Source: Gracilaria gracilis (Eukaryota > Rhodophyta > Florideophyceae > Gracilariales > Gracilariaceae). Taken from it: DNA of 64,000 nt. Position numbers and translations under genes: made by a program. Positions 10,441-23,699 of the stretch are shown in pieces (within the stretch, counting starts at the first letter, position 1; the number at the start of each line of letters is the position of its first letter). The DNA is taken from NCBI GenBank assembly GCA_030374805.1, contig JARGSG010000203.1, forward strand, positions 706,734 through 770,733. Direction: 5' to 3'. The notes beneath the pieces are model-generated. The model was not told the DNA's origin, did not search any database, and saw nothing but the letters and a program-made list of their open reading frames with translations.

Positions 10441-11321
10441 TGGACACAGCCGAGACTAGAACGTCGGAATTATTAATCTTGCGTCATCACTTCCGGCTAC
10501 CATCATGTTTTCCTCTCGTAAGGCTGGAGCGCCAAACTGGACCGGTCATACATTAGCGAACTTATGACCCTTTCTAAAATGTTGATATTATTCGAAAACT
10601 CTTTTCGTGTGTAGTCTGCGCAAGTACTTCAAAATTTCACTCCACAAACACGAAATCCTCTTTTTTTCTGTAAAGCTTTTTAATTTGGTCTTCGTACTTA
10701 AGCGGGATTCCACATTAACAACCGGCCGTTCTTGTGGAGGTCAGACCGATAGAACGTCGTCGCCACTTCTTCGGTGGTACATTTTCAACTTCTGCATGTG
10801 CGCACATCGCGCGCATAATACGCTCGACACCTATTTTCGTTCTGTTGCTAGGGGTGTAGTACTATCCGCTACATCGAGTGTGGGAAGATCCTCCGAAGTT
10901 TGATCGGATTAGTGCAGGGATAGATGTCAGAATCGGGGACCCGTACTTCTTTAGTCGCCTAGGCTCCTAGGTTGGGCTAGGGTCACCTTGAAGTTTATTC
11001 CAGAAGAAGAAGAAGCACGAAGAAGAAAAAGAGTTTTGCGGAATCCTTTCCCGCTTACGCCTGTTGATCTCATTTTGCGGAAAACTTTCCTGCTAAAGCA
11101 AGTTTATCAAAACACTTCCCCGAGTGTAATCCACCATGCTGCACTGGATGCCTGGATGAAACGAGCTGCTGGGTAAACTCCCTACGCTCAATTTCCCTGT
11201 CCACTACATCTTGTGGTGCCGTCGCTTGCTCGCATATCTCCGTCGCGACGACGCGTTCCTTACTGGTTTAAATACACGTCTCGAAGGATCAACGTGAACA
11301 ACCAGACCCATCGCACTTGGT
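10441..11321. other. No gene seen
   Basis: No recognisable coding motif. A 5' LTR or leader of the downstream deleted copia could be here, but I found no matching repeat on its other side. Confidence 0.45.
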
Positions 11322-13380
11322 TTGAAAAGTCGGTCAAGGCAAAAAGTACCATCACTCCTTACCTCGGTGACTCTCCTATCGTCCTCGTTTGAACATTTGT
11401 GGACGGGGACGAGAACACTGCTAAAGAGTTATGGGGCGCGCTCAAGCTTGTGTATACTACATCGAACAGAAAAGCCGTACAAAACATTCGGCATTGGATG
11501 GATAAATTAATATACAAGGACAACGACGACTGGAACAAACATGTGTCGAAGTTCTTGGAAATCGTTTGGGACCTTGCCAATTTCGATGAAGAAATAACGG
11601 AGAAGGGCAAAGTCTCCAAACTCATCCAAAGTCTTCTGAACACTTTCGCTCCCCTAGAAATGGTGTCCAATCTTATAGACGCTGGATTCGACTCCATCTT
11701 CACCGCATTGGAAGCCGAGGTCGCCCGCTGCCAAAATCACAACAACCCACAGCAAGCGCCGTCCTTTTCCAACCCCTCATCAACTCAAACCAAGAGTAAC
11801 ATCGCAATCAAAGGTAGAAGCCGACGAGGCCTTCGTAAAAGCAAGTCCTTCATAGTGAAAGACCACTTTGATGGCAATTTATTCTACTGTGGACGTCGTG
11901 CGCATAAAGCAAGTGATTGCTACAAACGCAAATATGAGGAGTCTGATAACACACAACGTGACAGTTCCCGTTATGAAGGTCGACAAAGTACACGCTCAAA
12001 CTTTAGCTTTTCTCGTTCGCAACACGACCGAGAGGACAACCGGAGTGGTCAGCGAAAATCCAACTGGAACTCATCATGTTTTACACCAAGGGGGGATGAC
12101 GATGGAAACCAAAACTCGAGCCCCAAATCTTACGTGGTGCAAAGACGTGACGATCCTTCACCCTCGCCGGGATACCATGCCAACATGGCAAAGTACAAGT
12201 CAAAGGTTGCACTTCTTTCACAGAACAAGGTTAATTCGGCATACATCGACTCCAGCGCGACTCACCATTTCTTCCACTAGCGCTATTCGTTCATTCGCTA
12301 AGAGAGTATGGAAATTGGAATGGTTCAAGCCGCTTACGGCACAACTAGCCTTGTTGGTAAAAACCATGTATTGGTACCTGCCAACAACTGTATTGCCATA
12401 CTGGCTGTCATTGTGGACAACTTTGAGTTCGCGTCCAACGACGTTAATCTGCTCACGAATTTTAAACAGAAATTCTCCGCTTCATTTGACGTGAAACGTT
12501 ATGGAATGCTGAAGTCATTTATTGGATGGAACATTGAACGATCACGTTCAGGAATAACTGTGAGCCAATACGGCTTTATCCAACAACTACCAGAGAGGTT
12601 TTGCATGCAATATACTGACTCAATCTGTTCTCCACTACCGGTGGGGCCCGATATCATGCCCACTATAGACACCGAGTGTTGCCTGTATACTCGGGACCAC
12701 GCGAACTACAGATCCGGTATTGGTAGGCTCTTATACATTGCAATCTCAACACGTCCCGACCTTTATTTTCCAGTTTTAGCACTACCCAAACACCATGACA
12801 ACCCGTGTGGACGTCATTTTCCAATATGAAAGAGGATATTTACGAACGTGGCTGGTACGGCTGACTACTAGCTTCACTTCCCAGGGGGAATTCCGTTTGA
12901 GCCTACGTCAATTTTTCCGTGCTCTGATGCCAACTGGAGCGCATGTAAGCCCACTCTGAATACAACAATAGGACATGTTATCGTTGTCAACCACGCACCC
13001 GCTATGTGGAAATCGAAGCGACAGACTGTGATTGCACTATCTTCTGCCGAAGCAAAATATATCGCACTTTCTACATGTGGTGAAAATCTCACGTGGAAAT
13101 GAAAACGATTTTGGGAATTCGCACACGAAAAGCCTTGGAGCGAGAATCTGTGGTATGAAATCACGAGGATCTTAGTTGAAAGCTCGGCTGCAATTTCCTT
13201 GACCACGAACCCACAAATTTCTGGTCGGAACAAGCACATTGATTTGAAAATGCACCACATTAGGATTCTTTATCACAGAAAGGTTGTTCTACTTCAACAT
13301 ATTTCTAGAATCCTGCAGATGGCTGACATTATGACAAAATGTGGGAGTCCCTCGAAAAGATTCGAAGGATGGTCAAAATG
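11322..13380 (+). pseudogene. Internally deleted Ty1/copia element (copia B)
   Basis: A Gag frame (11399-12280) of the UBN2 type carries LWGALKLVYTT and DWNKHVSKFLEIVWDL, then a damaged zinc knuckle LFYCGRRAHKASDC (first Cys replaced by Leu), and ends at a protease box, AYIDSSATHHFF. Directly after it, from about 12308, the second half of reverse transcriptase begins (IVDNFEFASND in the VDD position, then LKSFIGWNIERSRSGITVSQ and YRSGIGRLLYIAISTRPDL). RNase H follows near 13035-13330 with ALSSAEAKYIALSTCGE and HIDLKMHHIR. Integrase and the first half of reverse transcriptase are missing, so one deletion fused protease to reverse transcriptase. No LTRs were recognised. Confidence 0.8.
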
Positions 13381-13381
13381 A

Positions 13382-14027
13382 AGAAGCTTGTTTCATTCTA
13401 GTTTGAAATGAAAAGAACTACTAACTATACCAACTTCGCGTTATGTTTCTATTTCCCTTGTTGCTTTGCGTATGGAATGTCACTGACAGAATTTTCTGGT
13501 CAAGAACATCTTTGGGTTTTTTATTTATGATCATGTTTGTTTTGCAATCCTTCTCTATTCTCGGAAAGTACTTCATTATTTTTTACACTGGGTTTTAAAT
13601 GTGGCTATGGTTTTCCAATTTACTGGAGCGAACGACTGTGTTGTTTAATGGGCGACTACGTTAAGACACCTAGCATATGCTTGTTGAAATAGTATTCTGT
13701 CACTATTTTGTCTGGCATGTCTAAAAGATCTGATGCAAGGAAGAGACACGTCTCATTTGGAAGACGCGTACATGTTGCAACTGCGAGATCTTATTTGTTT
13801 ACCGACGGGATGAATCCCAATGTTGAATCTCCGCTGGTGGTGTGCAGAACACTTCTTCGCTTCGCCTTGAGGGACCGTGTGAATACCGGAGTGCCTCGTT
13901 CAACGCAGAAGCGCCACATGTGGCCACGTGAGTAATGGCACGAGTGAGTCATGCTTTGTAGCTTGCGCAATATTGATTAAATTGCACTGTCCCTCGCCGG
14001 TGGGTTCGTCTTGTCGTCGGAGGGGAC
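13382..14027. other. No gene seen
   Basis: AT-rich start, then a short unassigned ORF (13708-13935). It may hold the 3' LTR of copia B, but I could not find its partner. Confidence 0.4.
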
Positions 14028-17000
14028 TGTGAGGAAGAGCGTCTGGCTTGGGGCCGTTTACTCGGAGACCTAGCTCATCTCGTGCTTATGTACTGCAGAT
14101 ACTACTGTAAGGCTCATTTTCATCTGAAAAAATGTGAATGAGCTAAAATGGATATGCTGATTGACAGCCCCGGGTGGTGAATCACATTTTTGGGGGGCGG
14201 AGGTGATATTAAAACGGTTAAGGAGTTCGACGAATCGGTCTCGGTGTAGCGGCTTGGTAAATATTTCGGCTAACATGTTTGCTGTTGAAACTCTTTGTAC
14301 GTCGACGGAACCTTCGGCAACATAGTTCTCGAAGGTATTGGTGGCGGATTTCAATATACTCTTTACGCTTCTTTGGTGATTGATTTGATGCTATCAGTAT
14401 TGCGGATTAGTTGTCGATGAAGTGCGGTGTAGGGTAGAGGTTGGTCATTGTGGTTGCATGAAGGAGATTGCGAAGCCATTTTATGTGTCTTGTGCCATTT
14501 GTGGCTCCAATATATTCCGCTTCTGTTGTAAATAGTGCGACTACATTTCGTTTGCTCGACTCCCGAGATACTGGTGTGTGACCTACGATGTGAAAATTGC
14601 CAGAAATGGACTTTCTATCTTTGGCGCTTGCGAAGTCTGCGTCGCCATATGCGCTAAGAAGATGCTTGAGTTGATATGTAGTAGGCGAGTAGAGGATTCC
14701 GTGCGTGCGTGTCCCTTTTAAGTATCGAATCAGGGTTTTCAGAGCTTTCCAATGATGGCGTTGAGGTGCAATCATGTTTTGGGCAAGCCTATTCGTTGCG
14801 TACACGATATCTGGCCGGGTGCTATCGATAATGTACAGTATTTCTCCAAAGATGCTGCGGTAGTTTGTTGCTTCAATTGCTTTCAATGGTTATGTGTATA
14901 GCTGTTGGTCGAGATGTTTCAGGTTGGAGTACGGCGTTGCCGTTGGGTTGCAGTTTTCCATCTTCGTTTCTTCCAGTAGTGCGTCTATGGTGTCTGGTTG
15001 TGACAAATGTATTTGGCCCGATCTTGTTCTTCTTACTGTTCAGTCCAGGAATATTGATGGAGCCCCTAGTCTCTTCGCCTTGGCTTTTTTCAGTAGCTGG
15101 TTTTGAAGTTCGTTTATAAGTGTTTAGGATGACGCCAGCACTAAAAAGTCGTCGATGGTAGTGCCCACTTATAATTGTAATTACTTCTGCTGTTTGTTTT
15201 GTATACAGACAAGGATCGTGTTCAGAGAGGTGGAAGTTGAGGTTTGATAGGAATTTTCTGTATTCAGTGGTTATAGTAATAAACGGCTGGAAGAGAGCCA
15301 TACAGTTTGCCTTTATGCAGTTCGTATTTGCTGTCATGTGAGGGCGTGCCGACGAACTTGGGGATTTGTTTCACGAAGACTGGTTTATCGTTCTGGTAGA
15401 ATTCATGAAGGTACGCTGACTTGATGCCAAAATGTTCTAGTAGAGACTGGTAGATGGCGTGCACTGCAAGCACTAATCTCTGAGTTGTTCTGTCTGCTGT
15501 GCATGTCGTTCCATGTTCCGGTTTGTAGTGTATGCCCGGCTTCATAAGATCGCCACGTAAGTTACAGCGAGCTTTCTCTGGGTTATGTTTCCTTCGACGG
15601 AGCGTTTGTAGTGGTATCTCATCACCAATAGGATGCTTGCCTCTGGTGGCGGGAGAACATTGCAAAGTAACCACTGTATGCTGTTATGTTCATCAATGTT
15701 GTGCAGCTCGGCATCGTGTGCAGCTTGCTATTGTGTGGCTTCGGGATACTTTCGTGCCTGTTGTACGCTGGCTGGTGGTGGTGTGTCTATTTTTATATAA
15801 GTGGGTATGGTACGTTTATTTTTTGCCTTTGCTTTGAACGCGTGTGTTCTCCCGGCCGTGAGGTCAGTTTTATTGTGGTACGGATAGAAGTCTTCCGTAC
15901 GTATTAAATGAAATATTTTGGTGTTGACGGTGAAAACTATGATTTGGGTGAGAGAGTTTGCGTACATGTAGCGTACCGTTTGCGCACGTGGTTCTAACTT
16001 CTTCATTGGTGAATAGACTAGTATTTTCCTAACTTCGCGAAGTATATAATGTCGATTGATTGTGAGCTTGGTACCGCACTGCAGATGGTAAAGTGAGGTG
16101 TTAATGGCACTGTGATGCATTAAGTTATACTTGAACACCATATGTCGTGCATTCCCCCAATATTGGTCTGAAAGTTTTGCTGCTTTGAGAAGTGCTCGTG
16201 CTGATTCCATTGCGGTTGAATTTTTTTGCAATGGAGCTTTCCTGAGGTTGATGCGGGGGAAGGGAATGGCGCTGTACGCGGTTTATATCGTAAATATGCT
16301 TTATAAGAGTAGAGGTGTACTCTTTTGGCGGTATCGCTCCTGAAGTGAGATAGAGGGTGTCTCATGTTTGTATGTATGTACTGTAGCGTTTGGTCGATGT
16401 GGATGGGAATGTTTTTGAGGTCCTTGATGAAGTGAGTGAATGATTTTTAACTGGTCGAACATAAAAGAATCAGCATATGGTTGTTTCCGTTTGTAGAAGT
16501 TGGTTTCATGAAGCTACAGGTGTCTGAGCTTATATATGCTTTTTTTTGGGTAATGATGGGTGGTTGGTTTGTGTGGTGGGGGATCGAGCTTGGCTTCGTT
16601 ACAAGTTGAGCAGGTTATTTTGGTGTTCCAGGGTAGAGTAATATGCATGGTGGGGATGAGTCTTTGGTTTGCTGTCCTGGCCAGTTTGCTTGGGATTTCA
16701 TGATTCAGCCTAAGGTGCCAGTCATACGTTTCAAGTTGCATGTTTGATAGGCGTGATACGTGTGTGGGATTGTGTATTTGTTGAAGGGCGAGGGTTTGGT
16801 GTCTGGTTCTGTGCGATTGACTGGCAGTGGCATGGTTCTGTATATAGATATTTTGTTGGAGTTGCTGTCTGTGGATACTCGTGCGCTTTTGGGTCGAGAT
16901 CTAGTTTAACGTGGGATGGTTCTTGATGTGTGTGCATAGGTGGGTTTTATGATGGAGGCTTTCAACTCGTACTTATTGCCTGTCCATGGTGCTATGGCTG

Positions 17001-18584
17001 TAGTGACCGAGAGATTTCTTCTTGTATCGATGATGGAGCCTTTCTTGGCGGTTAATGTGACTAGACCATAACGGGTGGCCAGGTCATTTATCGATAGTAA
17101 GTTATGCTTGAGGTAGGCGTTGGCAACTGTGTAAATTCTATTGGAGCTACTCCGCTTGGGTTGGATTGTTATTATTCCACGGGGAGAGCACTTTCTCAGC
17201 TGGTTGGCAGCGGTAGTGGTGGGGGTGGTTAGGGGTTGCATGGGAGGTGTTGGTCGTGTGAGGTGAGTGGGATAGGCTCCGTTATCGAGCATGAACCTAC
17301 TCTTGACTTCTGTGCCAATTTACGATGTTAAGTCAACTAGGGGTTGGAAAGGAGTGTTTTTCTGTGATTGGAAGCCTGGAGGGGGTGCCAGCTGAGTTTG
17401 ATATTGGAGGTAGGGCCATTCGAGAGCGTAGTTGGCTTGTGGAGCTTGTTGCCTGTTCTTGGAATCGCGGCTGTCCCTGCATTCGACATTGGAATGTTGA
17501 GGCTTGATTCCAAGTGAGACGTGGAATTGGCATGGTTTGCCTGGGAACACACGGCGTGGGCGTTGGTTGTAATATTGGCTGCTGTAGTTGGGTGTTTGTC
17601 GTACGGGACCATAGTTCACGGTGAAACTGGAAGGTTGGGTGGGTGTGGGTGTTGAAGTGGTAATAGATTGAGTGAATGTGTAGAGTTCTTTGAATGTTCT
17701 GGTGAATTCCATGATGTCTGTGGGTTTGTGGGCTAGGAATTGGAAAACGATGTTGGAGGGCGATGTATGTCGCTTTAATCTCTCGACAAGAAGTTCAAAG
17801 GTTGCGGCTTCGTCGGATATATTGGGATACTTGGCGGCAAGCATTCGTTGCCGAAACTCTTTGTGTTGTTTGATGTATTTTGTAATGTTCGTGTCGTCTG
17901 TGAAGTGGATGCTTTCGGCCTCCGTTTTTTAGAGACTGGTGATCATCCTTCATAGACTGGTTGATGTGGGCTAATAATCGTGTGATGAGATCATGGGGTT
18001 TGGGGTCGTCATCTGGTACGAATATTTGTCCAAATATATCTGGGGGTACACTACCGAGTATTGCTGTGGTCGACTTCGTCTTCTTCTGGATGCACTCCTT
18101 TAATTGAGCAGGGTCGGTTGAAAATGGTGGATTGGACATCAGGTGGTCTCTTGATTTTAGTTTGTCGGCATGGTTTTTGATATCAAAGTACCAGAAGAAA
18201 CAATTGGCTGCGTGAAGTTTGGGGAGGGTAGGATAGCCAGAGAAGGCTGGCGTTGTATCCATGATGTGCTGCTGGTGTTCGGTTGTGTCTTGTTGGATAT
18301 GAGTGTCTTCTGCTTATGTGATGGCGTTGGTGTATAGGTGGCTTGTGAGTTCTTCTGTCTCACAGGTGAGATCTCGCCAGAGGCGACGTATGAGGCGGTT
18401 GTAAGTGTCCATCTTGAATTGGTTGTCGAAGAGTAGCGTTGTCGGTGAGGAGGTTGAGTGTCGTGCGCAGGTGGGTGTGGCCTATAATCTGTGACGAAGA
18501 GCCTCTGGCTCAGAGCCGTTTACTCGGACGGATCTATCATCTCGTGCTTTTGTACTGCAGCTACTACTGTAAGGCTGATTGACA
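14028..18584 (-). mobile_element. Decayed Ty1/copia element (copia C)
   Basis: The element is bounded by related short repeats taken as LTRs: 14028-14166 and 18490-18584. Both contain GCCGTTTACTCGG, CATCTCGTGCTT and CTACTGTAAGGCT and end GATTGACA. The left one carries about 44 extra bases that form an imperfect hairpin (GCTCATT ... AATGAGC). Flanks GGGAC (14023-14027) and GGTAC (18585-18589) could be a mutated 5-bp duplication. Next to the right repeat, GGCCTATAAT resembles the half-tRNA(iMet) site of copia A at 8 of 10 bases. A polypurine tract is not where expected, so the LTR assignment is provisional. Confidence 0.65.
14200..18262 (-). pseudogene. copia C Gag-Pol polyprotein, broken
   Basis: Minus-strand pieces in copia order. 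Gag is at 17320-18262 (starting MDTTPAFSGYPTLPKLHAAN, with a proline-rich second half). The protease box FMLDNGAYPTHLT is near 17255-17292. The integrase zinc region is WHLRLNH ... CSTCNEAKL at 16514-16741, and an integrase C-terminal part with LSDQYWGNARHMVFKYNLM is at 15728-16231. Reverse transcriptase pieces are at 14873-15674, including FGIKSAYLHEF and KPVFVKQIPKFVG. RNase H is at 14220-14886 (YRSIFGEILYIIDSTRPDI, LLSAYGDADFASAKDRKS, ALFTTEAEYIGATNGT, ANMLAEIFTKPLHRDRF). Frameshifts separate almost every domain, so the element is inactive. Confidence 0.8.
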
Positions 18585-19399
18585 GGTACAAGAAACCTTG
18601 ATGTCATCTTTTGGACAGCTGTACACAGGTCGAGGCCCAGCCGCTCGCGGCGGGCGTTCATAGGTCAGCCGTCAGTACATGTGCGCGCCCGCAGGGCCTC
18701 CGAGGTACCCTATCACTATGAGCTACGGCGCGCCTCCGCACTAGAGGCGCGCCTAACTCCGCTATATTCAAAGACGAGGACTCCGCAGAGCCTGCGCGAG
18801 TCCCGGGGGAGTCAGAACGAGAGAGAACACTCTCCTTCCTTCTGCTGGTCTTTGCTCTCCTTTTCCCTTGCCAGCCTTGTTCGCCTCTCCAACTCGCCTC
18901 GCGACCGACTCCTCCAATAAACACTGCTTCCCCCGTTTATTAGCGCAGGTTGACGTTCGTCTAAATCGCTTTCCACGACCAATCGTTCTATGTTTAAGCC
19001 CAAAGGGGACCTTCAGGAGTATCAAAGTGACGTCCTCCCTTGGGTGGAGATCGTACACGGTGCTGCATAGAAAGGCACCGACCGGTTGTACAAAAGCATT
19101 TAAGATACTCTCACTCGTCACTTTTACAACCGTTGTTTACATCGTGATCAGAAATCTATCGTTGACGAGGCTGTCGCTGAGCCACTTATCGATTTAAATC
19201 ACAACGATCAAATTGAGGCAGTGAAGGACATCGTGAAATTAATCGCCGTCGATCCTCCGATAGCGATTGTAACACGTAGAATCTTATCCTTCACCGAGGT
19301 CACGCAATGCAAACATCGCTGCAGAGAGGATTTGAACGCTTTCGTACCTCGCTTCTAGGGCTTAACAGCTGACCATCTTATGCATGTTGGACTATCCAC

Positions 19400-22300
19400 T
19401 TCCTCCCAAGCCAGTTTGGTCCTGGCCATAACGCTCCCGAACAACGCCCTACTAGTTGCAACTCGTTGCACTGGTGGAAGCTCACCAATGGGACCAATCT
19501 GATGCGCAAGTGTCGATAAAAAAGAGTTACCATGCATTGGTTCTTGAGTTCTTCAATAAGCTCGCCGATGTATTCAAATCCGACAATGCCCTGCTGCAAC
19601 CTTCCGACAACGCTAATATATTTCGTCGCAAGCCAGTGCACACATGGGCTCCTCGAGAGCTACTCGAAGGTCATTTAATATCTAAATTACCGAACCACAG
19701 ATGAAAACCACATTCGTGACATGTTTTTTACTGGCCCTCTGTGCAAGGTCAATCTTGACGACGCCGTCAAAGTCGTACGCAACTTGAATTTCACGCCCAA
19801 GTCGGCCAAGAGACCTTATGCGAAGACTGCTATGGAGAACATGGTCGAACAACGAGTACAGCAGGCCTTGGCAGCCTACCAGAAGCGATCAGAGCCAGGC
19901 CGGAGCACCACCGCCCCCTAGCACGCGCAAAACCAACAGCGTGGCAATTCTTTTCGACCCCGCCGGTCACACAAAAAAAAGACCGAGCGGGAGGCTGGTT
20001 AATGCTTCGAATGCGGCTCTAATACTCATCTCCGCGGAATTTATGAGTGCAAAAGCCCGTCACATGAAACGAAACGCATTCGTGCTGTCAAGGAAGGGAA
20101 AGGCAAACATGACGCCCCCGCTAAGTCAGACAACGTTTTTCGAAAAGGCTTCAACCCCTCCCAACGCAGTCATCTCTAACTGCAGGGAAGGGAGCCTATT
20201 CTGACCTGTTTCTCGCCTTCGCAGAAGCAAAACCCATCGTCCATCCAGGTTGCACAAAGAGTGTAAGGTCTTTTTGCGCCATAGCACAGCTCTACATCTC
20301 CTAAGGGACAGAACTAGTTCTAGACGAGCTAGATGGCGTGACTTTCCTCCACGGCTTCGGAGAGGAATGCATGGACGCCGCACCAACCTTCGCCATGCGG
20401 AAGTTTCAAGGCACTGTCGAGAACCGAGTCCCCCTCGGCTACCGTTCTATGTAGTAGACGAAAGGGGACCAATCGTGTTGGGGAACGATGTGCTATCACG
20501 TTCCAATCTCCTGAACTGGGAGAATAGGATCCGCATCCCTCAAGATATAGTGGGCAACCACTCCGCACCTGTCCTTCTCCGAACCTACCATGCCGGTTCC
20601 GAAATGACGAAGCGCAACATACTACATATCGTCCCTTCATGCACCCAATCCGTTAAGTTCTTCTTCACCCACGTCAAGAACCTTGCCTTCAATAGAAATT
20701 TCATCAAGAATGAAGAGCCCCTTGCAAAACACTTCTATCTCTACACCCATTTATGCCCCAAGGACATGCAGAGAATCTGTAAGCGTTCCGGAGTTCTCAC
20801 AAGGACACTCGAAGCGCTGCTGCAAGAATCTTTCGACTCGTGCACCATATGCACTTGCCGCTCGTTACCTTTGAGGAAGGTTTCATATTCTTGCATCCTG
20901 AGAGAACTCAACGAGCACATCCAAGTAGACTTCATGTTCGTAGCCGAACTCGGCAACCTTCCCATTCTCCACATGAACGACGCGCCGACCGGCTTGTCCA
21001 TCACATGGCTGTAATTCTCAAAAAACATGAAGAAGGCAGCCGAGAACTTCTTTATCCACTAGATTTCGACTCATGGCGCGCCAACAGAACTCTCAGGCGA
21101 CCCACAGTTTGACTGCCAGCAGTTCAGAACGATGTTTTCCTCTCACTGCATTGCAATTGCTCCAAGGCCAGCCCGTCGACAAAACAAACTAGGCATCGTC
21201 GAGTGTTCCAACGAAGCAATCAGGTACCTGATCCAATGTCTTGAGAAAGAGAGACGATCAATGGCGCCTAGCTGGCAACAGTGCCACTCTGACCAGAAAT
21301 TGGTCTCCAGCGTCACGTTCTTCAAGACGATCCCACTTGGCTCAGGGTTTGTATCGGCCCTCAAACTAGCCAGAGGATACAGGCAGGCACTCCAGGGCCT
21401 GCCACAGGCTAGGCTTACAAAGTACCTCGCCAAAACCTACCACGAGAAGGCAGCTCAACAACCTCTTCATAATTCCTCCGCACTAAGGATGCCAAGAATT
21501 TGGACCCAACGCTACTCGTCCAAAAAAAACACCGGTCTACTATTTTGTCAAGGAAACAAATAGAGGCCACTGGTATCTTGGGTTCGTCAAAGAGGTCTAT
21601 GAGCACTTCGTAACATTCTTAGTTACGGGAGACCTTCGATTGTTCTCCTACACTGTTGCATACGAAGACCTGCGTCTCCACCCAACGTCTAAGTTGCTCG
21701 AAGAACTCGAGCGCATAGAACTCGGGTACTCCGAACTTCTTCAACCTTCGTCTGACCTTGAAGCGGTCCCGCAGCATGACCAACCGGACATCCGGACAAA
21801 CCCGCTCGTTCAAATAACGGAAAAGCCACCAATAATGGAAAATGACCTGCAGCTCAACCCCGCCTTTGCAGAATGGGATGACCATCCCTTTAGCTCGGCG
21901 TCCCTTGCCGGAACATGCACTACTCGTCCTTTCGACATGTCTTCGAAGAATATTGGCCCAACAGCTTCATCGTACGCTACTTTAACTCCAAATGCGTCGC
22001 AAAAGTCGGCAGAACCAGCCATCATGAAGTACCTCTACGCGAAATTCGGTAATGATCCGCTCATAGAGTGCAGTTCTCGACTATACGTACGCTCCTCTCA
22101 CTCTAATCCCTTTTCCGTTTCTCAATAGAATCAATTGACGTGATATAGGCCCACCTACAGGTATAAACCTCGAATATGGCCCAAATATGGCCGAGATGCG
22201 GCCGAAATGTGGCCGTTTAACTCGAAAAGTTGTGAGAACGTTTAAAAAGTGGAGATAAACAAGTTTCATTTTTCTTCATATGTCCAAAATATTGCCCAAA

Positions 22301-23691
22301 TGTGGCCTAAATATGACAAAAGTGTACACGTGTCAGTCGGCGAAAGTACTTATTTTCCGTAGTTACTGGTTGTCTGAAGTTTTCGAGCTAAACGGCTACA
22401 TTTCGGCCATATCTCGGTCATATTTGGGACATATTCGAAGTTTATAGGGCCGGCAGGAGAGCTGAAGCGGGACATCTACATGCGTCTGTGACGAGAGTGG
22501 AGCGCATGCACAGATGACGTATGGAAGCTACTCGCCCCCTCCTATGGACTAGTGGAGTCCGGAAGGCTATGACAACTCTATGTCCAGGAGTGGCTCCTGG
22601 ATAAAGGCTTCGTCCATGTCCCCGGGATCCCGCACATGTTCCTGATGTGGAAAGGTGGTGAACTAGTAATGGCTTTAGCCAAGGTGGTCGACGACATGAA
22701 CTTCTCCAGAAAACCAAAGCATATGCCAAGCTTCCGAAAGGATATCTCCGCAAAGTTCGATGTGGGGCCGGCTCAACAGAGAACAAGACATTGTCTTCAA
22801 GCGCCTCTTCATAAAACAACACGTAGACTTCAGCCTTTTCTTGAGTATGGAGTAGTTCCTCTCAATAATCAAGCCGATCGAACTCCCCCATCACCGCAAG
22901 AAAGACAACGACAGCGCGTGCACACCGTAAGAACTACGCCGCTTGCAGGCACTGGCCGGGAAACTGAACTTCCTTGGCCGCGGCATTCTTCCACAGGCCT
23001 CCTTAGTGGCAAGTGAGCTGCAGCAAAACGTCTCCAAGCTGAAAATAAGCCATTTAGACAACTAAACCAAGAGCTGGTTCACTTGAAGTCATTTTCACCC
23101 ACGCTGCTGTACAAGTCACCAGCCGAACCTGTGTCCCATAGCAGCTTTGGGGCCGAACTAATAGGATTCAGTGGCGCCGCTTCAGGCAACACCTCTTATG
23201 GTCAGACAGAGTTCCTGTGTGGGTTATCCTCCCAGTCCAAGGAGCTCCAGGTGTTCCGTGTACACGTGTACTGGACTACCACAGCTGCAAACAATACAGG
23301 GTCTCCTTCTCGTCCGCGGGTGCGGAAATACTAGCCGCCGCCTACACAGCGGAGAGAGCGATCTACCTGGCCTAGACGGTGCCTTACATGGTGCACCAAG
23401 CTGGTCAAAGGCCAAGGCCAAACGTGCAGATATTTGTAGATTAGTTTGAAGTATATAGCGCAATATCTATATTGCACGAGCAGAAGGACTTCCGACTCCG
23501 CCCCCACAGTCGCACGGCTACGCGATTCCTTCGAGACCCGGGAAATCAAGTCGTTAAGATGGATCCCAAGCCCAGTCAACTATGCGGATGATCTTACAAA
23601 GATTAACCGTTATGTCTTTAAGAAGCTAAATCAAATCATGAAGACTGGTATCGTCTCTAAGGAGATCTTAGACTCTATTAGCCAATTTTAA
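19400..23691 (+). pseudogene. copia D Gag-Pol polyprotein, broken
   Basis: Gag fragments are at 19456-19921 (EFFNKLADVFKSDNALLQPS; MVEQRVQQALAAYQKR). The ORF at 20250-21014 has a protease-like end FYVVDERGPIVLGNDVL, then an integrase zinc-finger part (CTICTCRSLP) and a first catalytic block HIQVDFMFVAELGN with MNDAPTGLS. Integrase continues in another frame at 21132-21563 (RQNKLGIVECSNEAIRYL; GSGFVSALKLARGYRQAL). Reverse transcriptase survives near 22670-22740 (ALAKVVDDMNFSRKPKHM, the VDD box). The RNase H end at 23446-23691 reads SLRWIPSPVNYADDLTK. Stops and frameshifts throughout. Confidence 0.75.
22162..22446. mobile_element. 285-bp MITE with long terminal inverted repeats
   Basis: The left end, TATAAACCTCGAATATGGCC, and its next 45 bases are mirrored by the right end (22380-22446), which ends TATTCGAAGTTTATA. 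The inverted arms are about 67 bp with roughly 90% match by eye. TA at both extremes may be a target duplication. Internally the ATATGGCC/AAATGTGGCC theme recurs. No coding capacity. It is inserted in copia D between integrase and reverse transcriptase, so it is younger than that element. Confidence 0.82.
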
Positions 23692-23699
23692 ACATTTAA

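Larger units (their letters stand above)
18585..23695 (+). mobile_element. Decayed Ty1/copia element (copia D)
   Basis: Starts directly after copia C. 18600-18950 looks like an LTR: GC-rich and noncoding, with a TATATTCAAAG box near 18760 and AATAAA at 18916-18921. No 3' LTR was recognised after RNase H, so the element is truncated or the LTR has diverged. Order gag, protease, integrase, reverse transcriptase, RNase H. A 285-bp MITE (22162-22446) sits between integrase and reverse transcriptase. Confidence 0.65.
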
